DNA of 64,000 nucleotides from Mojavia pulchra JT2-VF2 (GTDB lineage: Bacteria > Cyanobacteriota > Cyanobacteriia > Cyanobacteriales > Nostocaceae): NCBI GenBank assembly GCA_019359325.1, contig JAHHHN010000008.1, positions 62,001 through 126,000 on the forward strand, given 5' to 3'. A program made the translations under genes and the position numbers. Shown piece after piece: positions 45,789-55,789 of this stretch. Positions within the stretch are counted from its first letter, which is position 1; every line of letters begins with the position of its first letter. A model generated the notes under the pieces. The model was not told the origin of the DNA, ran no database searches, and saw only the letters and a program-made list of their open reading frames with translations.

Positions 45789-46564
45789 GCGTCCGATTTT
45801 AAAGCGACTGTAGAACAGAAGTTTTTATGGTTCGTGGAATTTTGTACCACCGAAAGTGTTATTCCCCTACAACTCGAACTCGTTCCGCTTTCACTTCTTG
45901 TTTATAACTGCAACAGACTAACACGAACCATTGAGCTTGGGGATCAGGGTTTTAGCGTAGATCTTGGTAACTTTAGCAAATTTAGATTTCGATTTCAAGC
46001 GTCAAACCTTTCCTATATGCGGATTTTAGCTGTGTAACGTTTTTTTCGATAAGTAAAACTTTTATTCTGGAAAGTTAACATTTTTGGTCGATTAAATTGA
46101 GCAAACAGCCTTTTTAACTGCCACAGCGTTTTAAAATTATCGTGTATTATTGATTACGTGCTATTACTTAAAATTGATTTTAAATTTTTATCAATATAAA
46201 AGTTTTAAAATAAAATTACATATTGATTATTTGCCATTAAACCCTCTAAGATAAAGATTTTTAGGCTAAAAGTTATGGAAAATAAATTAGAATTTATAGT
46301 TATTATTTTATCTAAATATTTAAATTTAAAATTTAAGTCTGGTAATAAACCTTTATGTTGTATACGTAAAATTGCGTAATCTAAAAATTAAATAACAGAT
46401 TAAGGTTAATGTTATATTTTTTACAATTGAATAAAACCAGTATCAGAAAATTAAGCAAAAGTTACAGGTATACATAGATCAGTTTGTCAATCTAAGCAAT
46501 AAAATCGCATTTATACCTACAGTAGTTAATTAAGTATGATTTTTTAGAGCAAGCTGTTAGCCTC
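45789..46564. other. AT-rich intergenic region, 776 bp
   Basis: Divergent upstream region of rlpA and glsA. Bases 46040-46520 are extremely AT-rich with homopolymer runs. A plus-strand frame at 45774-46037 overlaps the rlpA start and does not look like a gene. No RNA was recognised. Confidence 0.5.
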
Positions 46565-47575
46565 ATGGGAAATCAAGGAGATTTAGAGAGAGTTGGATCG
46601 CCATTGCTATCCGTTATCGAGGATTTGCATTCCAAATACAAGTTACTGCAAGAAGGTACAGTAGCAAACTACATTCCGGAGCTGGCAAAAGTGAATCCTG
46701 ACTTGTTCAGCATCTGCATTGTGACTGTAGATGGTCAGGTTTATGAAGTTGGAGATTACGAGCAGCTGTTTACAATTCAGTCAATCTCCAAGGTGTTTGC
46801 TTATGGACTGGCTCTTGAGGATCATGGACGAGATTATTTTTTGACTAGAGTGGGCGTGGAACCTACAGGAGACGCATTTAACGCGATTATTCTGGATGAA
46901 AAATCAAATCGACCATTAAATCCAATGGTAAATGCAGGGGCGATCGCCACCACCAGCTTAATTAAAGGATCTGATCCAACCGAACGCCTTAACCGGATGT
47001 TGGATATGTTCCGGCGATACATTGGCCGTGATGTATTCGTTGATATTTCGGTGTTTACCTCAGAACGCAGTACAGGTCATCGCAACCGAGCAATGGCGCA
47101 TTTAATGCTCAACTTTGGCATGATTGACCAGAATATTGAGGAATCCTTGGATCTTTACTTCCAACAGTGTGCTGTGATAGTAAATTGCCGTGACTTGGCA
47201 GTTATGGCAGCAACTTTGGCGAACAAAGGTAGAAACCCCATTACACAAGAACAAGCAGTAAAAAGCAGTTACATTAAAGACATTTTGAGCGTTATGTACA
47301 CTTGCGGAATGTATAACTTTGCTGGTGAATGGGCTTATAAAGTTGGTCTTCCTGCTAAAAGCGGCGTTTGTGGGGGAATCATAGCTGTTGTACCGCATCA
47401 GATGGGAATTGGAGTATTTTCGCCACTGTTGGATATGCGTGGTAATAGCGTGCGAGGTGTAAAGGTGTGTGAAGAACTTTCCCAGCAATTAGGTTTACAT
47501 CTATTTGAATGTTCAAATAAGGACTCTAAGCTTGGTGAAAATTTATCTCAATGCCATTTAAAGGATGAAGGATAA
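46565..47575 (+). CDS. glsA: Glutaminase A
   Basis: Hydrolyses glutamine to glutamate and ammonia. A 336-residue protein from ATG 46565. The serine-beta-lactamase-like motif is QSISKVF (Ser 73, Lys 76). [29 protein letters not shown] and [26 protein letters not shown] are typical of glutaminases. No STAS or cNMP domain is attached. The C-terminal KDEG overlaps the left arm of a hairpin. Confidence 0.95.
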   Translation: MGNQGDLERVGSPLLSVIEDLHSKYKLLQEGTVANYIPELAKVNPDLFSICIVTVDGQVYEVGDYEQLFTIQSISKVFAYGLALEDHGRDYFLTRVGVEPTGDAFNAIILDEKSNRPLNPMVNAGAIATTSLIKGSDPTERLNRMLDMFRRYIGRDVFVDISVFTSERSTGHRNRAMAHLMLNFGMIDQNIEESLDLYFQQCAVIVNCRDLAVMAATLANKGRNPITQEQAVKSSYIKDILSVMYTCGMYNFAGEWAYKVGLPAKSGVCGGIIAVVPHQMGIGVFSPLLDMRGNSVRGVKVCEELSQQLGLHLFECSNKDSKLGENLSQCHLKDEG

Positions 47576-47595
47576 AAAATAAATTTTTCATCCTT
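47561..47595 (+). terminator. Hairpin at the end of glsA
   Basis: AAGGATGAA (47561-47569, in the last codons) pairs with TTCATCCTT (47587-47595). The same nine bases form the dnaX terminator. No T-run follows the right arm, so termination efficiency is uncertain. Confidence 0.5.
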
Positions 47596-49052
47596 GCTGA
47601 GGTCATTAATAACAATAGCTATTAATGCAGGTACTAGGATTATGAGGTGACACATTTTGCAGGCATAATTTAGTCATTTTGGCTATAGATATGGTTGTGG
47701 GTACAGGAGCAAGAATTAGCAAAGTTTAGATTGTTATTGAGAAAATAGCAGCTTGCGGCTCTCTGATATATTGCCTGGGTTTACAATATTTGAGAGCTTG
47801 TACCAAATCAACTATATTAGCTGAAACTGATAAAGGTTTAGTGTACGAAATCACAGATTCAATAATAAGGCAATAGTTAAACCCGCAATTAATCAAATCC
47901 AATTCCAAATGATACAAGCCACTCCTAGCTGACTGTTAAAAGTTTATGATATTTCCAGAGTTTTTATTTAAAAATTATAATTTTGCTACAAATATTTTGA
48001 AACTAAATATACAGTTTTTACTATTTATGTACCATTTAATGGCTTTTTAATTGTAAATTTGATACTTCATAATAACTTGATATTTTTAATTAATATTTAA
48101 ACGAATATTTTTGTTAATTAATATTATTTAGTTGTAGGATAATCTATATAAACTTACTGTGTCGCTATCAAGACGCTCTGGTTAATATGTAAATTATCTT
48201 GGCATATCATGATTACAGCAGTAGACTCTAGAAACTGGCTACAAGAAAGCCGTTATAGTAGTCGGGGTAACTTTTATTTGTTTGCGCCGATGGTCAACTT
48301 CAACATCATAGCTGAAGCTGGGGAAACCCCACCTTGATGTGCTTAGACCAAGTTGCCTTCTGTTGTAGTAATGTTTCGTTAGGGGAGATTGCTTCGCTCC
48401 ACTTTGTTTCGCTCGCAATGACAGTTGCTACTTTTGATTGCAACTTGGTATTAGATATCTGAGAAACTTCCTGGGAGATTTTTCAATATTATATTCGGAT
48501 ACGAGTGAAGGAAATCCACTCATCATTTCGCTGAGTCTGCTGTAATTTTGTGGAATAAGTGATTTTTTCACTGAGTAACTGAAGATAATCACCTGTAGCA
48601 ATACCAGATTTTATACACTGGCAACCTAATAGATAATCTGATAAAGCGATAATATTTGGTTGTGAATCTATTCCAATTAATAAAAGCTTGTTTCAAATTA
48701 GCATCAGTACGAAATTTTAGGATTCTAATAGAAATGCAGGCTGAATCGGTAACTAGAATATCTAATTTTCGGGATATCTTGGATATCATTTTGCTCGATT
48801 GCAAACTAGAGAAGATTGGTTTGTAAGCAGTTTTTGTAATTTTGCATTTGCCTAACGTCGCATTAAAGATAAGCAGTACTTGTTGCGGTGAACTGGAAAA
48901 TCAATAAGATTCATCCGGTTTTTTCCTTGCATTGTGCATATTAAAGTCAAAAAACTACAAAACCAAGGCAGCTTGTTATGTCAAATATTTGCTTTGCCAC
49001 TTTAGTAAAAGCAAATTAAATATTGGTAAATAGTTTGCAGGAGATTAGCTAC
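47576..49052. other. Long AT-rich gap, 1.48 kb
   Basis: No convincing gene. A 42-codon frame at 48210-48338 (MITAVDSRNWLQESRY...) could be a remnant. The MITE-like element at 48347-48449 is the only clear structure. Two minus-strand frames (47726-47917, 48589-48804) have gene-unlike composition. The end carries the acyltransferase promoter. Confidence 0.5.
48347..48449. repeat. 103-bp MITE-like element
   Basis: Starts ACCAAGTTGC and ends GCAACTTGGT, perfect 10-bp inverted ends. The inside contains TTCGCTCGCAATGACAG. The ends resemble the ATACCAATT ends of the element at 30286-30384. Confidence 0.5.
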
Positions 49053-50231
49053 ATGAATCAATTGCAGAAAAATCATTCTGAGAAGAAACTACATCTTCAT
49101 TATCTAGATGGCTTACGTGGACTAGCAGCTTTGTATGTAGTACTTGTCCACATTGAACCTTCTATAGGAGAAGAATTGCCAACATTATGGTTATGGTTTG
49201 GTAAATTCCTGAGATATGGTGCGTTTGCTGTAGTGATTTTTATTGTACTTTCTGGCTACGGGTTAATGCTGTCAGTAGTGCGCTCTCAAAAGGGTTATGT
49301 TTCAGGAGGTTTACTAGATTATATTAAACGGCGATCGCGGCGAATTTTACCACCTTACTATGCGGCTTTAGGTTTCTGTATACTATTAGCGATCGCAATC
49401 TTTTTAATAGAACGATTCACACCTTTTCAATGGAATGAGTTTGCAGGAAAAGGGTCATTTGAGCCAAAATTTTCCTTGATTGATGTCTTATCCTACCTGC
49501 TACTAATTCACAATCTCAGCCCTAGCACACATATTGCCATTAATCCACCAATGTGGACTGTTGCTAGTGAATGGCAGTTATACTTTTTCTTTCCCCTCTT
49601 ATTGCTACCTATATGGCGGCGTTTTGGGTTGCTAACAGTTGTTATTAGTGCCTTTTTAATTGGTACAGCACCTTTATATCTCTTGAATAGATTGTTTGAA
49701 ACAGCCAATCCTTGGTTGCTTGGCATCTTTGCTTTGGGAATGGCAGCAACAGATATTGGATTTTCGCAAAAACCTCAGTTAATTGCGATGAGAAATTCTC
49801 TGCGGTGGGATTTATTGGCTATTGTCTTTACTGCTATTGCTTTTGTAACCGAGTGGAAACAACTAGGTTTAGATATCTGGATTGGCCGGAGTTTCTTTGG
49901 TTTGGCGGTTGCTTGTCTATTTATTTACTGCACCAAGCTTTCCTTAGATGGAAAAAAGCTACCGTCAATTTTGAGGATATTAGAGCATCCTTGGGCGATC
50001 GCACTAGGAACATTTTCTTACAGTTTGTATCTCACTCACGGGCCAATTTTAGTGTTGCTGCGTTACTTCCTTGTTAGCCAACCGTTGTCGCCATTCATGT
50101 TTGCAACCTTGTCTTACGTGATGGGTGTGGTAATGTCGCTGGTATTTGCCTATCCGTTTTATTTAATCTTTGAACGCCCATTTATATCCAGTTTCATCAA
50201 AAAGCCCAAAGTAAACGATGCTGTAATTTAA
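49053..50231 (+). CDS. Acyltransferase family 3 membrane protein
   Basis: About 392 residues from ATG 49053, which has AGGAG 9 bases upstream; TTG 49023 is less likely. HLHYLDGLRGLAALYVVLVH is the family's N-terminal motif, followed by about ten membrane segments and a polar loop with PPMWTVASEWQLYFFFPLLLL. Such proteins O-acylate surface sugars or antibiotics; the substrate is unknown. The gene stands alone. Confidence 0.9.
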   Translation: MNQLQKNHSEKKLHLHYLDGLRGLAALYVVLVHIEPSIGEELPTLWLWFGKFLRYGAFAVVIFIVLSGYGLMLSVVRSQKGYVSGGLLDYIKRRSRRILPPYYAALGFCILLAIAIFLIERFTPFQWNEFAGKGSFEPKFSLIDVLSYLLLIHNLSPSTHIAINPPMWTVASEWQLYFFFPLLLLPIWRRFGLLTVVISAFLIGTAPLYLLNRLFETANPWLLGIFALGMAATDIGFSQKPQLIAMRNSLRWDLLAIVFTAIAFVTEWKQLGLDIWIGRSFFGLAVACLFIYCTKLSLDGKKLPSILRILEHPWAIALGTFSYSLYLTHGPILVLLRYFLVSQPLSPFMFATLSYVMGVVMSLVFAYPFYLIFERPFISSFIKKPKVNDAVI

Positions 50232-50357
50232 ATCCAGACACACTTTGTATTGCGGCATAATGTTGAGCTAATTTTGCTCAATCTTCACTATCGACGCTTT
50301 GCCTTGGTAGTAGTTGGAACCGAACAATATCATCGAGATAGAGAAAGATATATAGTA

Positions 50358-50394
50358 AAACCACAGATAAACACAGATAATTTATCTGTGGTTT
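50358..50394. terminator. 14-bp hairpin between convergent genes
   Basis: AAACCACAGATAAA (50358-50371) pairs with TTTATCTGTGGTTT (50381-50394). The arms end in A and T runs, so it can act on both strands. The ACAGATAA/TTATCTGT core is shared with the dispersed repeats at 2911 and 55650. Confidence 0.7.
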
Positions 50395-50405
50395 CAATCT
50401 GAAAC

Positions 50406-52430
50406 TTAACCAACTGTAATTACAGTACCTAGACTCTCATTCGCCAACCTATCTACTGCACACACAGCATAGGTTCCCGACCCAACAGCGGCAGAGGTTG
50501 TGCCAGCAGGCAAAACTTGCTGAAGTACCCAACTATCACCACTTTGCCGATAAAGCGTCCAGGAACGAATTGGCTGATTATCACCAGGTTGCCAATTGAG
50601 TTTGCCGTTATTAAATAGTAGTAGTGTGGGAGGTTTTGGTGCTGTTGTATTCTGCCAAGATAAAGTTGGCGGCAAGGCAGGTTTGTTATAAAGCACACTT
50701 TGGAATTTATCAGCAATACCCTGGCTATTGTCCATCAAAACACCTACATTAAAGAAGATATTCCCCAGTGATAATAGTCCTGCTTGGCTACGACTAATTT
50801 TTACCTGCTTTTCAATCTCTTCACTTTCCCGACTCTTGTTGCTTGGTTCTGTAAGATTGTTACCAGCGTAAACGTGTCTTTGCTTTGTGTTTATCTGTGT
50901 CCACCACTTTAGCAACGCAGAATAACTTTGTTGTGTTTGGTCGTTGCGCCAGTAAAGTTGAGGAGCGATATAATCAACCCAACCTTGTTCTAACCATTTT
51001 TTCGCGTCAGCATACAGCACATCGTAGGCATCCAAGCCGGTAGTGCCTGGTGGTTGTCCGGGACGGTAAATACCAAAGGGACTAATGCCAAATTTAACGT
51101 AAGGCTTTGTGGCTTTAATTCCTTCATATAGACGCAGTACCATGAGATTAACATTTTCCCGCCGCCAATCACTCAAGCTGAGTCCACCGCCAGCGGCTTT
51201 ATAAGCTGCGTAGGTTTTGCTATCGGGGAAAGTCTGACCCGATATCGGATAGGGATAAAAATAGTCATCTAAGTGAATAGCATCCACGTCATAACGACGC
51301 AGAACATCAATAATGACGTTATAAGCTCTGTCCTGAACAAGTTTCACGCCTGGATCCATCCACAACTGATTACCCCATTGGTAAACAACTTCGGGATTAG
51401 TCACAGCTATGTGGGGACGGACATTCGACCCTTGCTGAATGGAAGACTTGGCACGGTAAGGATTAAACCAAGCATGAACTTCTATATTGCGCTGACGGCA
51501 CTCAGCGATCGCAAACTCTAACGGATCGTAAAATGGTTCTGGAGCTTTACCCTGAGTTCCTGTAAGCCAAGCACTCCAAGGTTCTAAAGTAGAAGCATAC
51601 AGGGCATCGCCTTCTGGCCTTACCTGTAAAATTAAGGCGTTAAAGTTCAGCGCCTGTAATCGATTGATAATTGCCAGTAGTTCAGATTTCTGTTGAGCAA
51701 CAGGTAGTCCGGCTTTGGAAGGCCAAGTACTATTCCATACTGCTGCTACCCAGGCCCCGCGAAACTCTCGCTGATGATTTACCTTGACGGTAGTAGGCGT
51801 TACTGGGGTGGGTGTTGATGTTGGTGGTATTACCAGATAGGCAGAGGTGATCTTGTCAGCTTGCCCTAGATAAACCAAAGCTTGATAGACTATCACCGCT
51901 ACATCAGCACGAGTCGCCGCTATATTGGGGTTGAGTATTTTTATATTTGGGTAGCTAACAACTAACCCTGCACTTGTTGCAAGAGCTACCTGGTTTTTAG
52001 CATAACCTGCGATCGCAGCTGCGTCTTGATACAATTGCGGCAATGCACTCAACAGGTCAGGTTTTATCTTATTGGCAATCTCTAAGCCGTTGACTATAGC
52101 AACTAAAACATCACCCCTAGCGATTCTATCGTTAGGGCGGAAAGTTTTATCGGGGTATCCAGTAATAAATCCTGTTTCATAAGCTTTTTTAATAGCACTT
52201 ACTGCCCAATGATTAGCAGGCACATCATTAAAAGGGACATACTGTCGCTTTAAAGGTAATGTAAAAACTGCCGCAATAATGGCAGCAAATTCAGCGCGGG
52301 TTACTGAGTTATCGGGGCGAAAAGTCCCATTAGGATACCCATTTAAAATACGACGCCCCGATAAAGCTTCAATAAATAAGCGTGCCCAATGGTTTTTAGT
52401 ATCCGAGAACGGTGTAGGAGTAGATACCAT
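50406..52430 (-). CDS. SLH-domain glycosyl-hydrolase-like protein (GHL10)
   Basis: A 674-residue, probably surface-associated protein. Residues 5-190 carry three S-layer homology domains (FSDTKNHWARLFIEALSGRR, FNDVPANHWAVSAIKKAYETG). A Pro/Thr linker (190-215) leads to a GHL10 catalytic-type domain, residues 216-545 (FRGAWVAAVWNSTWPSKAG, LNFNALILQVRPEGDALY, VDAIHLDDYFYPYPI, DYIAPQLYW). A C-terminal fibronectin-like part follows. No signal peptide: an in-frame stop lies just upstream of ATG 52430, so none is hidden. Substrate unknown. Confidence 0.88.
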   Translation of the reverse strand: MVSTPTPFSDTKNHWARLFIEALSGRRILNGYPNGTFRPDNSVTRAEFAAIIAAVFTLPLKRQYVPFNDVPANHWAVSAIKKAYETGFITGYPDKTFRPNDRIARGDVLVAIVNGLEIANKIKPDLLSALPQLYQDAAAIAGYAKNQVALATSAGLVVSYPNIKILNPNIAATRADVAVIVYQALVYLGQADKITSAYLVIPPTSTPTPVTPTTVKVNHQREFRGAWVAAVWNSTWPSKAGLPVAQQKSELLAIINRLQALNFNALILQVRPEGDALYASTLEPWSAWLTGTQGKAPEPFYDPLEFAIAECRQRNIEVHAWFNPYRAKSSIQQGSNVRPHIAVTNPEVVYQWGNQLWMDPGVKLVQDRAYNVIIDVLRRYDVDAIHLDDYFYPYPISGQTFPDSKTYAAYKAAGGGLSLSDWRRENVNLMVLRLYEGIKATKPYVKFGISPFGIYRPGQPPGTTGLDAYDVLYADAKKWLEQGWVDYIAPQLYWRNDQTQQSYSALLKWWTQINTKQRHVYAGNNLTEPSNKSRESEEIEKQVKISRSQAGLLSLGNIFFNVGVLMDNSQGIADKFQSVLYNKPALPPTLSWQNTTAPKPPTLLLFNNGKLNWQPGDNQPIRSWTLYRQSGDSWVLQQVLPAGTTSAAVGSGTYAVCAVDRLANESLGTVITVG

Positions 52431-52643
52431 TATTGATTCAGCTAGCTAGCTTTAATTTTGATTATCCTATGTTAATTTAGCAACATCGAAGCGATCGCTG
52501 CTCGTATGTCAGCTAACAGACTAAGGTTAATTCAGGCTGAGGCGGTAGCCTTGGTAAGTGTCCGCATTCTTCAGGTAATGCCTGTTAGCTAAGAAGTCTG
52601 TCATTTGTAGGATATATCGATGAGCTAATTTTTTGTGCAACTT

Positions 52644-52760
52644 ATGGTTAACATAGTAGGTCAAGTTAATTTAGAAGAATTTTTATCTCTACCAGAAAAA
52701 TATGCAACCCGTAAGTTTATATATGGTAAAGCGATTCCTAATTTGAAGAGGCAGAATTAA
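52644..52760 (+). pseudogene. Uma2-family fragment
   Basis: The 38-codon frame MVNIVGQVNLEEFLSLPEKY... has the look of the N-terminus of a Uma2 (DUF820) restriction-like nuclease (EEFLxLPE, then YGKAIP). It stops at TAA 52758 with no downstream continuation found in other frames. It is a short relic, and the assignment is tentative. Confidence 0.4.
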
Positions 52761-52842
52761 TTGAATTTTATTTTTTACTTTAAAACCCGATACGATAAAT
52801 ATTATTTCAGATATTGCTGAAACATAAGTACAGACACTGATA

Positions 52843-53034
52843 ATTAAAGAACAGATTACACAAGAACTAGAAAAATTACCTGAACCGTTGTTGCAATAAA
52901 TTTTAGATTTTGTTCTATTTTTACAAGCCAAGCACCAGCAGCGTAAAATGCTAGACATTACTATTATGAGTGAACCATCGCTGCAAAAAGATTGGTTAAA
53001 ACCAGAGGAAGAAGCAGCATGGCAGTATTTATAA
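52843..53034 (+). pseudogene. Broken DUF2281-type antitoxin
   Basis: The frame from about 52843 reads IKEQITQELEKLPEPLLQ, then a TAA stop, then ILDFVLFLQAK and later DWLKPEEEAAWQYL before TAA 53032. Both halves fit the DUF2281 antitoxin pattern (LEKLPEPLxxEVLDFLxFL ... WLxPEEDEAW). The internal stop after LLQ shows that it is inactive. No intact toxin is next to it. Confidence 0.55.
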
Positions 53035-53203
53035 GTAATTAATAAAATTATTGAAATTATATAATGCTGAAGTATGTATCATGTATTAATTGGCATTTTA
53101 CACCAACTTCATAAACTACGTTTATTGTAATATTTTGACTGCGATCGCACTTTTGTTAAGTTGGTTAAAATAAAACTAAGAAAAGTAGTATTGGATTGAA
53201 AAA

Positions 53204-53659
53204 GTGCGAAGAAATCAATTCTTTTACATCTTATTTGTGGTTAGTTTAGTTGGCATCCTTGGCTTTTCTTATGCTAACAAGCGATCGCCTGTCACTAGTT
53301 GTCACTCATGGGGATTTATTTCCGCAAAAGCTGAAAAATACTATACGTATCCAGAGAAATTAGTAGTTCAGCCTTGGCGTGGTCAGCATCATGTCTATGG
53401 TATCTTTATGGTTCCAAATGGACATACGCCTGACTACTTAATTACAGTTACATTACCAGAAACCAAGACATACTGTGGCACAATAAACTATGGCCGCAGT
53501 AATTCTATGGAGGGGATTTCTGCCAAGCCAGGACATTATCTAGTGAAAGGATATTTGAACACAAGGATTGCTCTGTGGTGGATTGCCCACGGAAAAGTAG
53601 ATCAGTTAAAACAACCGAGTAACTGGAAGTTGGGCTATACCAAAAAAGAGCAAACATGA
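53204..53659 (+). CDS. Exported hypothetical protein
   Basis: A 151-residue protein from GTG 53204. The N-terminal MRRNQFFYILFVVSLVGILGFSYA is a signal peptide or anchor. The rest is a small beta-rich domain with two Cys (CHSWGF, KTYCGTINYG) and a tail KQPSNWKLGYTKKEQT. No family is recognised. It is convergent with the nucleoside transporter gene, 7 bp away. Confidence 0.6.
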   Translation: MRRNQFFYILFVVSLVGILGFSYANKRSPVTSCHSWGFISAKAEKYYTYPEKLVVQPWRGQHHVYGIFMVPNGHTPDYLITVTLPETKTYCGTINYGRSNSMEGISAKPGHYLVKGYLNTRIALWWIAHGKVDQLKQPSNWKLGYTKKEQT

Positions 53660-53666
53660 TATCTTT

Positions 53667-54875
53667 TCACACCAGTATTCCCGCAATACAAGCGGTGATA
53701 AAGCCTGCAAGTAAACCACCAATCATCGACTTTACCCCCATACGAGCTAAGTCATGTTGACGATTTGGTGCCATGCCTGCAATGCCACCAATAGTAATTC
53801 CAATAGAACCAATATTGGCAAAATTACACAATGCATAAGTGGCAATAATTATCCCTCTTTGGGAAATATTGCCACTGGCAATTAGGGTTTTTAAATCCAA
53901 GAAAGCAATAAACTCATTGAGAATCGTCTTTGTACCCAATAAAGCTCCTACTTGTCTACAATCAGCCAAAGGCACACCCATCAGCCAGGCTACAGGAGCC
54001 ATGATAAAAGACAAAATCCATTGCAAAGACAACTGCGGCAAACTAACTAGTCCTCCCAAGCATCCCAGCAGCGCATTTACAGCAGCTAGTAAACCCAAAA
54101 AAGCAATGATCATCACGGCAACGTTAACTGCTAGCTTCACACCGTCAATTGCTCCCGTGGTGGTAGCATCGATTACATTAACGTAATTAGTTCTGACATC
54201 AATCTTTGCTTTACCAGCGGTTTCAGATACTTCCGTTTCTGGGTAAAGCAATTTTGATACCACTAAAGAAGTAGGGGCTGTCATAAAAAAAGCAGCAATT
54301 AAATGTTCAGCAGGTATTCCAAACGATAAATATGCTCCTAGTACTCCCCCGGCGATTGTGGCAAATCCACCAGTCATCACTGCATGAAGTTCCGATTGCG
54401 TCATTGTCGCCACATAAGGTTTAACAATTAGTACTGACTCTGTTGGCCCCAAAAATATATTGCCTGCACAAGATAAAGACTCCGATCCTGATGTTTTCAT
54501 TGTCTTCATCATTACCCACGCCAGCCCATTCACTACCCGTTGCAAGATACCGTAGTAATACAAGACGCTGATAAAAGCAGAGAAAAAGATAATTGTAGGT
54601 AGCACTTGGAAGGCAAAGAAATGATCCTTGAAATTCTCGCCGAAGACAAACTTTGCGCCAACATCAGAAAATGCTAAAAAATTGCTGACTACATCTCCTA
54701 GAGATTTAAATATAATTAAACCGCCTGGTGTTTTAAGAATCAGCAGTGCAAATATAAACTCTAACCCCAAACCCCAAGCCACAGTTCGCCAACGCACAGC
54801 ACTGCGATTGACAGATAAGGCATAAGATATACCGATGAAAACTAATATTCCTAGCGCGGAAATTGCACGTTCCAT
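53667..54875 (-). CDS. Concentrative nucleoside transporter (NupC family)
   Basis: A 402-residue inner-membrane symporter with about ten membrane segments. ATG 54875 starts MERAISALGILVFIGISYAL. Family segments are VLPTIIFFSAFISVLYYYGIL, GPTESVLIVKPYV, MTGGFATIAGGVLGAYLSFG and YALCNFANIGSIGITIGGIAGMAP. It imports nucleosides with H+ or Na+. The nearby amidohydrolase and isochorismatase genes suggest use of nucleosides or bases as nitrogen source. Confidence 0.92.
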   Translation of the reverse strand: MERAISALGILVFIGISYALSVNRSAVRWRTVAWGLGLEFIFALLILKTPGGLIIFKSLGDVVSNFLAFSDVGAKFVFGENFKDHFFAFQVLPTIIFFSAFISVLYYYGILQRVVNGLAWVMMKTMKTSGSESLSCAGNIFLGPTESVLIVKPYVATMTQSELHAVMTGGFATIAGGVLGAYLSFGIPAEHLIAAFFMTAPTSLVVSKLLYPETEVSETAGKAKIDVRTNYVNVIDATTTGAIDGVKLAVNVAVMIIAFLGLLAAVNALLGCLGGLVSLPQLSLQWILSFIMAPVAWLMGVPLADCRQVGALLGTKTILNEFIAFLDLKTLIASGNISQRGIIIATYALCNFANIGSIGITIGGIAGMAPNRQHDLARMGVKSMIGGLLAGFITACIAGILV

Positions 54876-55120
54876 AATGACTCACAAGTTTGCACTACTA
54901 AAACATTAAGCTACAAAGAATACAGAATAATCTGTCTTTTATTAAAGAATTTTGTTAGCAAATATTATTTGATGATGTACTACAATGTATCTCGAAAGTC
55001 AAGTAATTAGTTTTTATAAAAATAAATCGATTTTTAGATATCTAGCGCCTAAACAATTGAAACGTTAAAGTGTTCTCTAAGAGTTAACTATCGCCATATT
55101 TTTGGAATAACCCTGTAATT

Positions 55121-55222
55121 ATGAAACTGAATGTAATTAACAATTATTGTGAAAAAAATAGCAGCACTTTGGAAGTTAATTCTGTACAGGGAGAAGGTTC
55201 AGGGTTTATAATTCAGAGTTAA
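55121..55222 (+). pseudogene. Relic of a histidine kinase C-terminus
   Basis: A 33-codon frame ends ...CEKNSSTLEVNSVQGEGSGFIIQS. It resembles the end of a HATPase domain (EKHxGxLxVxSxxGxGTxFxIxI). The DNA before it can be read as a degraded G-box. It is too short to be functional. The remainder of the gap 54876-55239 is AT-rich and empty. Confidence 0.35.
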
Positions 55223-55239
55223 TTTTTTAAAGTTTGTTT

Positions 55240-55527
55240 ATGAACCGGATGTTTCGGCGGTATCATCGCCAAATTGCGATCGCCTTATGCTTGCCCTTAT
55301 TTTTGACTGTCCTAACTGGAATGGGCTATACAATTGCTCATGAATGGCTGCATCAAGATGAATTAGGCGGTATTATTCTGCGGCTTCACACTCTAGAGAT
55401 ATTACATTTAGAAACAATTTATCCAATTTTAAATGGCTTGGGATTAGTCGGTTTGTTGATCACTGGTTTGAGTATGACAGGTTTATTTAACCAACGCTCA
55501 AATCAAAACACTCACGATAGAGGGTAG
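55240..55527 (+). CDS. Small PepSY-like transmembrane protein
   Basis: A 95-residue protein. ATG 55240 is preferred over TTG 55234. A basic start (RMFRRYHRQ) leads into a membrane segment (IAIALCLPLFLTVLTGMGYTI), then LHTLEILHLE and a second membrane segment (GLGLVGLLITGLSMTG). The RYHRQ/IxxPLFLTxLTG pattern recalls PepSY-associated membrane proteins. Role unknown. Confidence 0.65.
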   Translation: MNRMFRRYHRQIAIALCLPLFLTVLTGMGYTIAHEWLHQDELGGIILRLHTLEILHLETIYPILNGLGLVGLLITGLSMTGLFNQRSNQNTHDRG

Positions 55528-55564
55528 GGACTTCCAAGTAAAAAAATATTCCATCGTTTTGATG

Positions 55565-55600
55565 GCAGGGGAGCAGGGAGCAGGGAGCAGGGAGCAGGGA
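55565..55600. repeat. Heptamer tandem repeat (GCAGGGA)
   Basis: About five tandem GCAGGGA-type units, an STRR of heterocystous cyanobacteria. It sits in a non-coding gap downstream of the PepSY-like gene. Confidence 0.8.
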
Positions 55601-55649
55601 AAGCCGTTTTGAAGGAGTAAAATTGGATAATTTATTTTTTGGAGTTACC

Positions 55650-55740
55650 CTAGGCTTGTTGCGAAAAATCAAATAAAACTTAAAAGAACCACCGATATTT
55701 ATCTGTGGTTCGATCTACAAAATATGAACTTATGCAAGAG
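55650..55740. repeat. Dispersed repeat (copy B)
   Basis: Starts TTGTTGCGAAAAATC and runs through TAAAAGAACCACCGATATTTATCTGTGGTT to AACTTATGCAAGAG. It matches the outer parts of the repeat at 2911-3033. AACCAC/GTGGTT form a short stem here. Confidence 0.55.
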
Positions 55741-55789
55741 GTTTATTGTAGCGATATCCTTCTAGGGCGTTGGCTACTTTGGTCTTTGC

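Noticed and set aside
45774-46037. Plus-strand 87-codon frame
   Set aside because: It overlaps the rlpA start region and has no protein-like pattern or ribosome site.
47726-47917. Minus-strand 63-codon frame
   Set aside because: AT-rich chance frame without recognisable domain or start signal.
48589-48804. Minus-strand 71-codon frame
   Set aside because: Composition is gene-unlike (rich in Ile, Arg, Tyr) in a non-coding AT-rich gap.
52689-52958. Minus-strand 89-codon frame
   Set aside because: It runs antisense to the Uma2 and DUF2281 relics, whose protein patterns are better supported.
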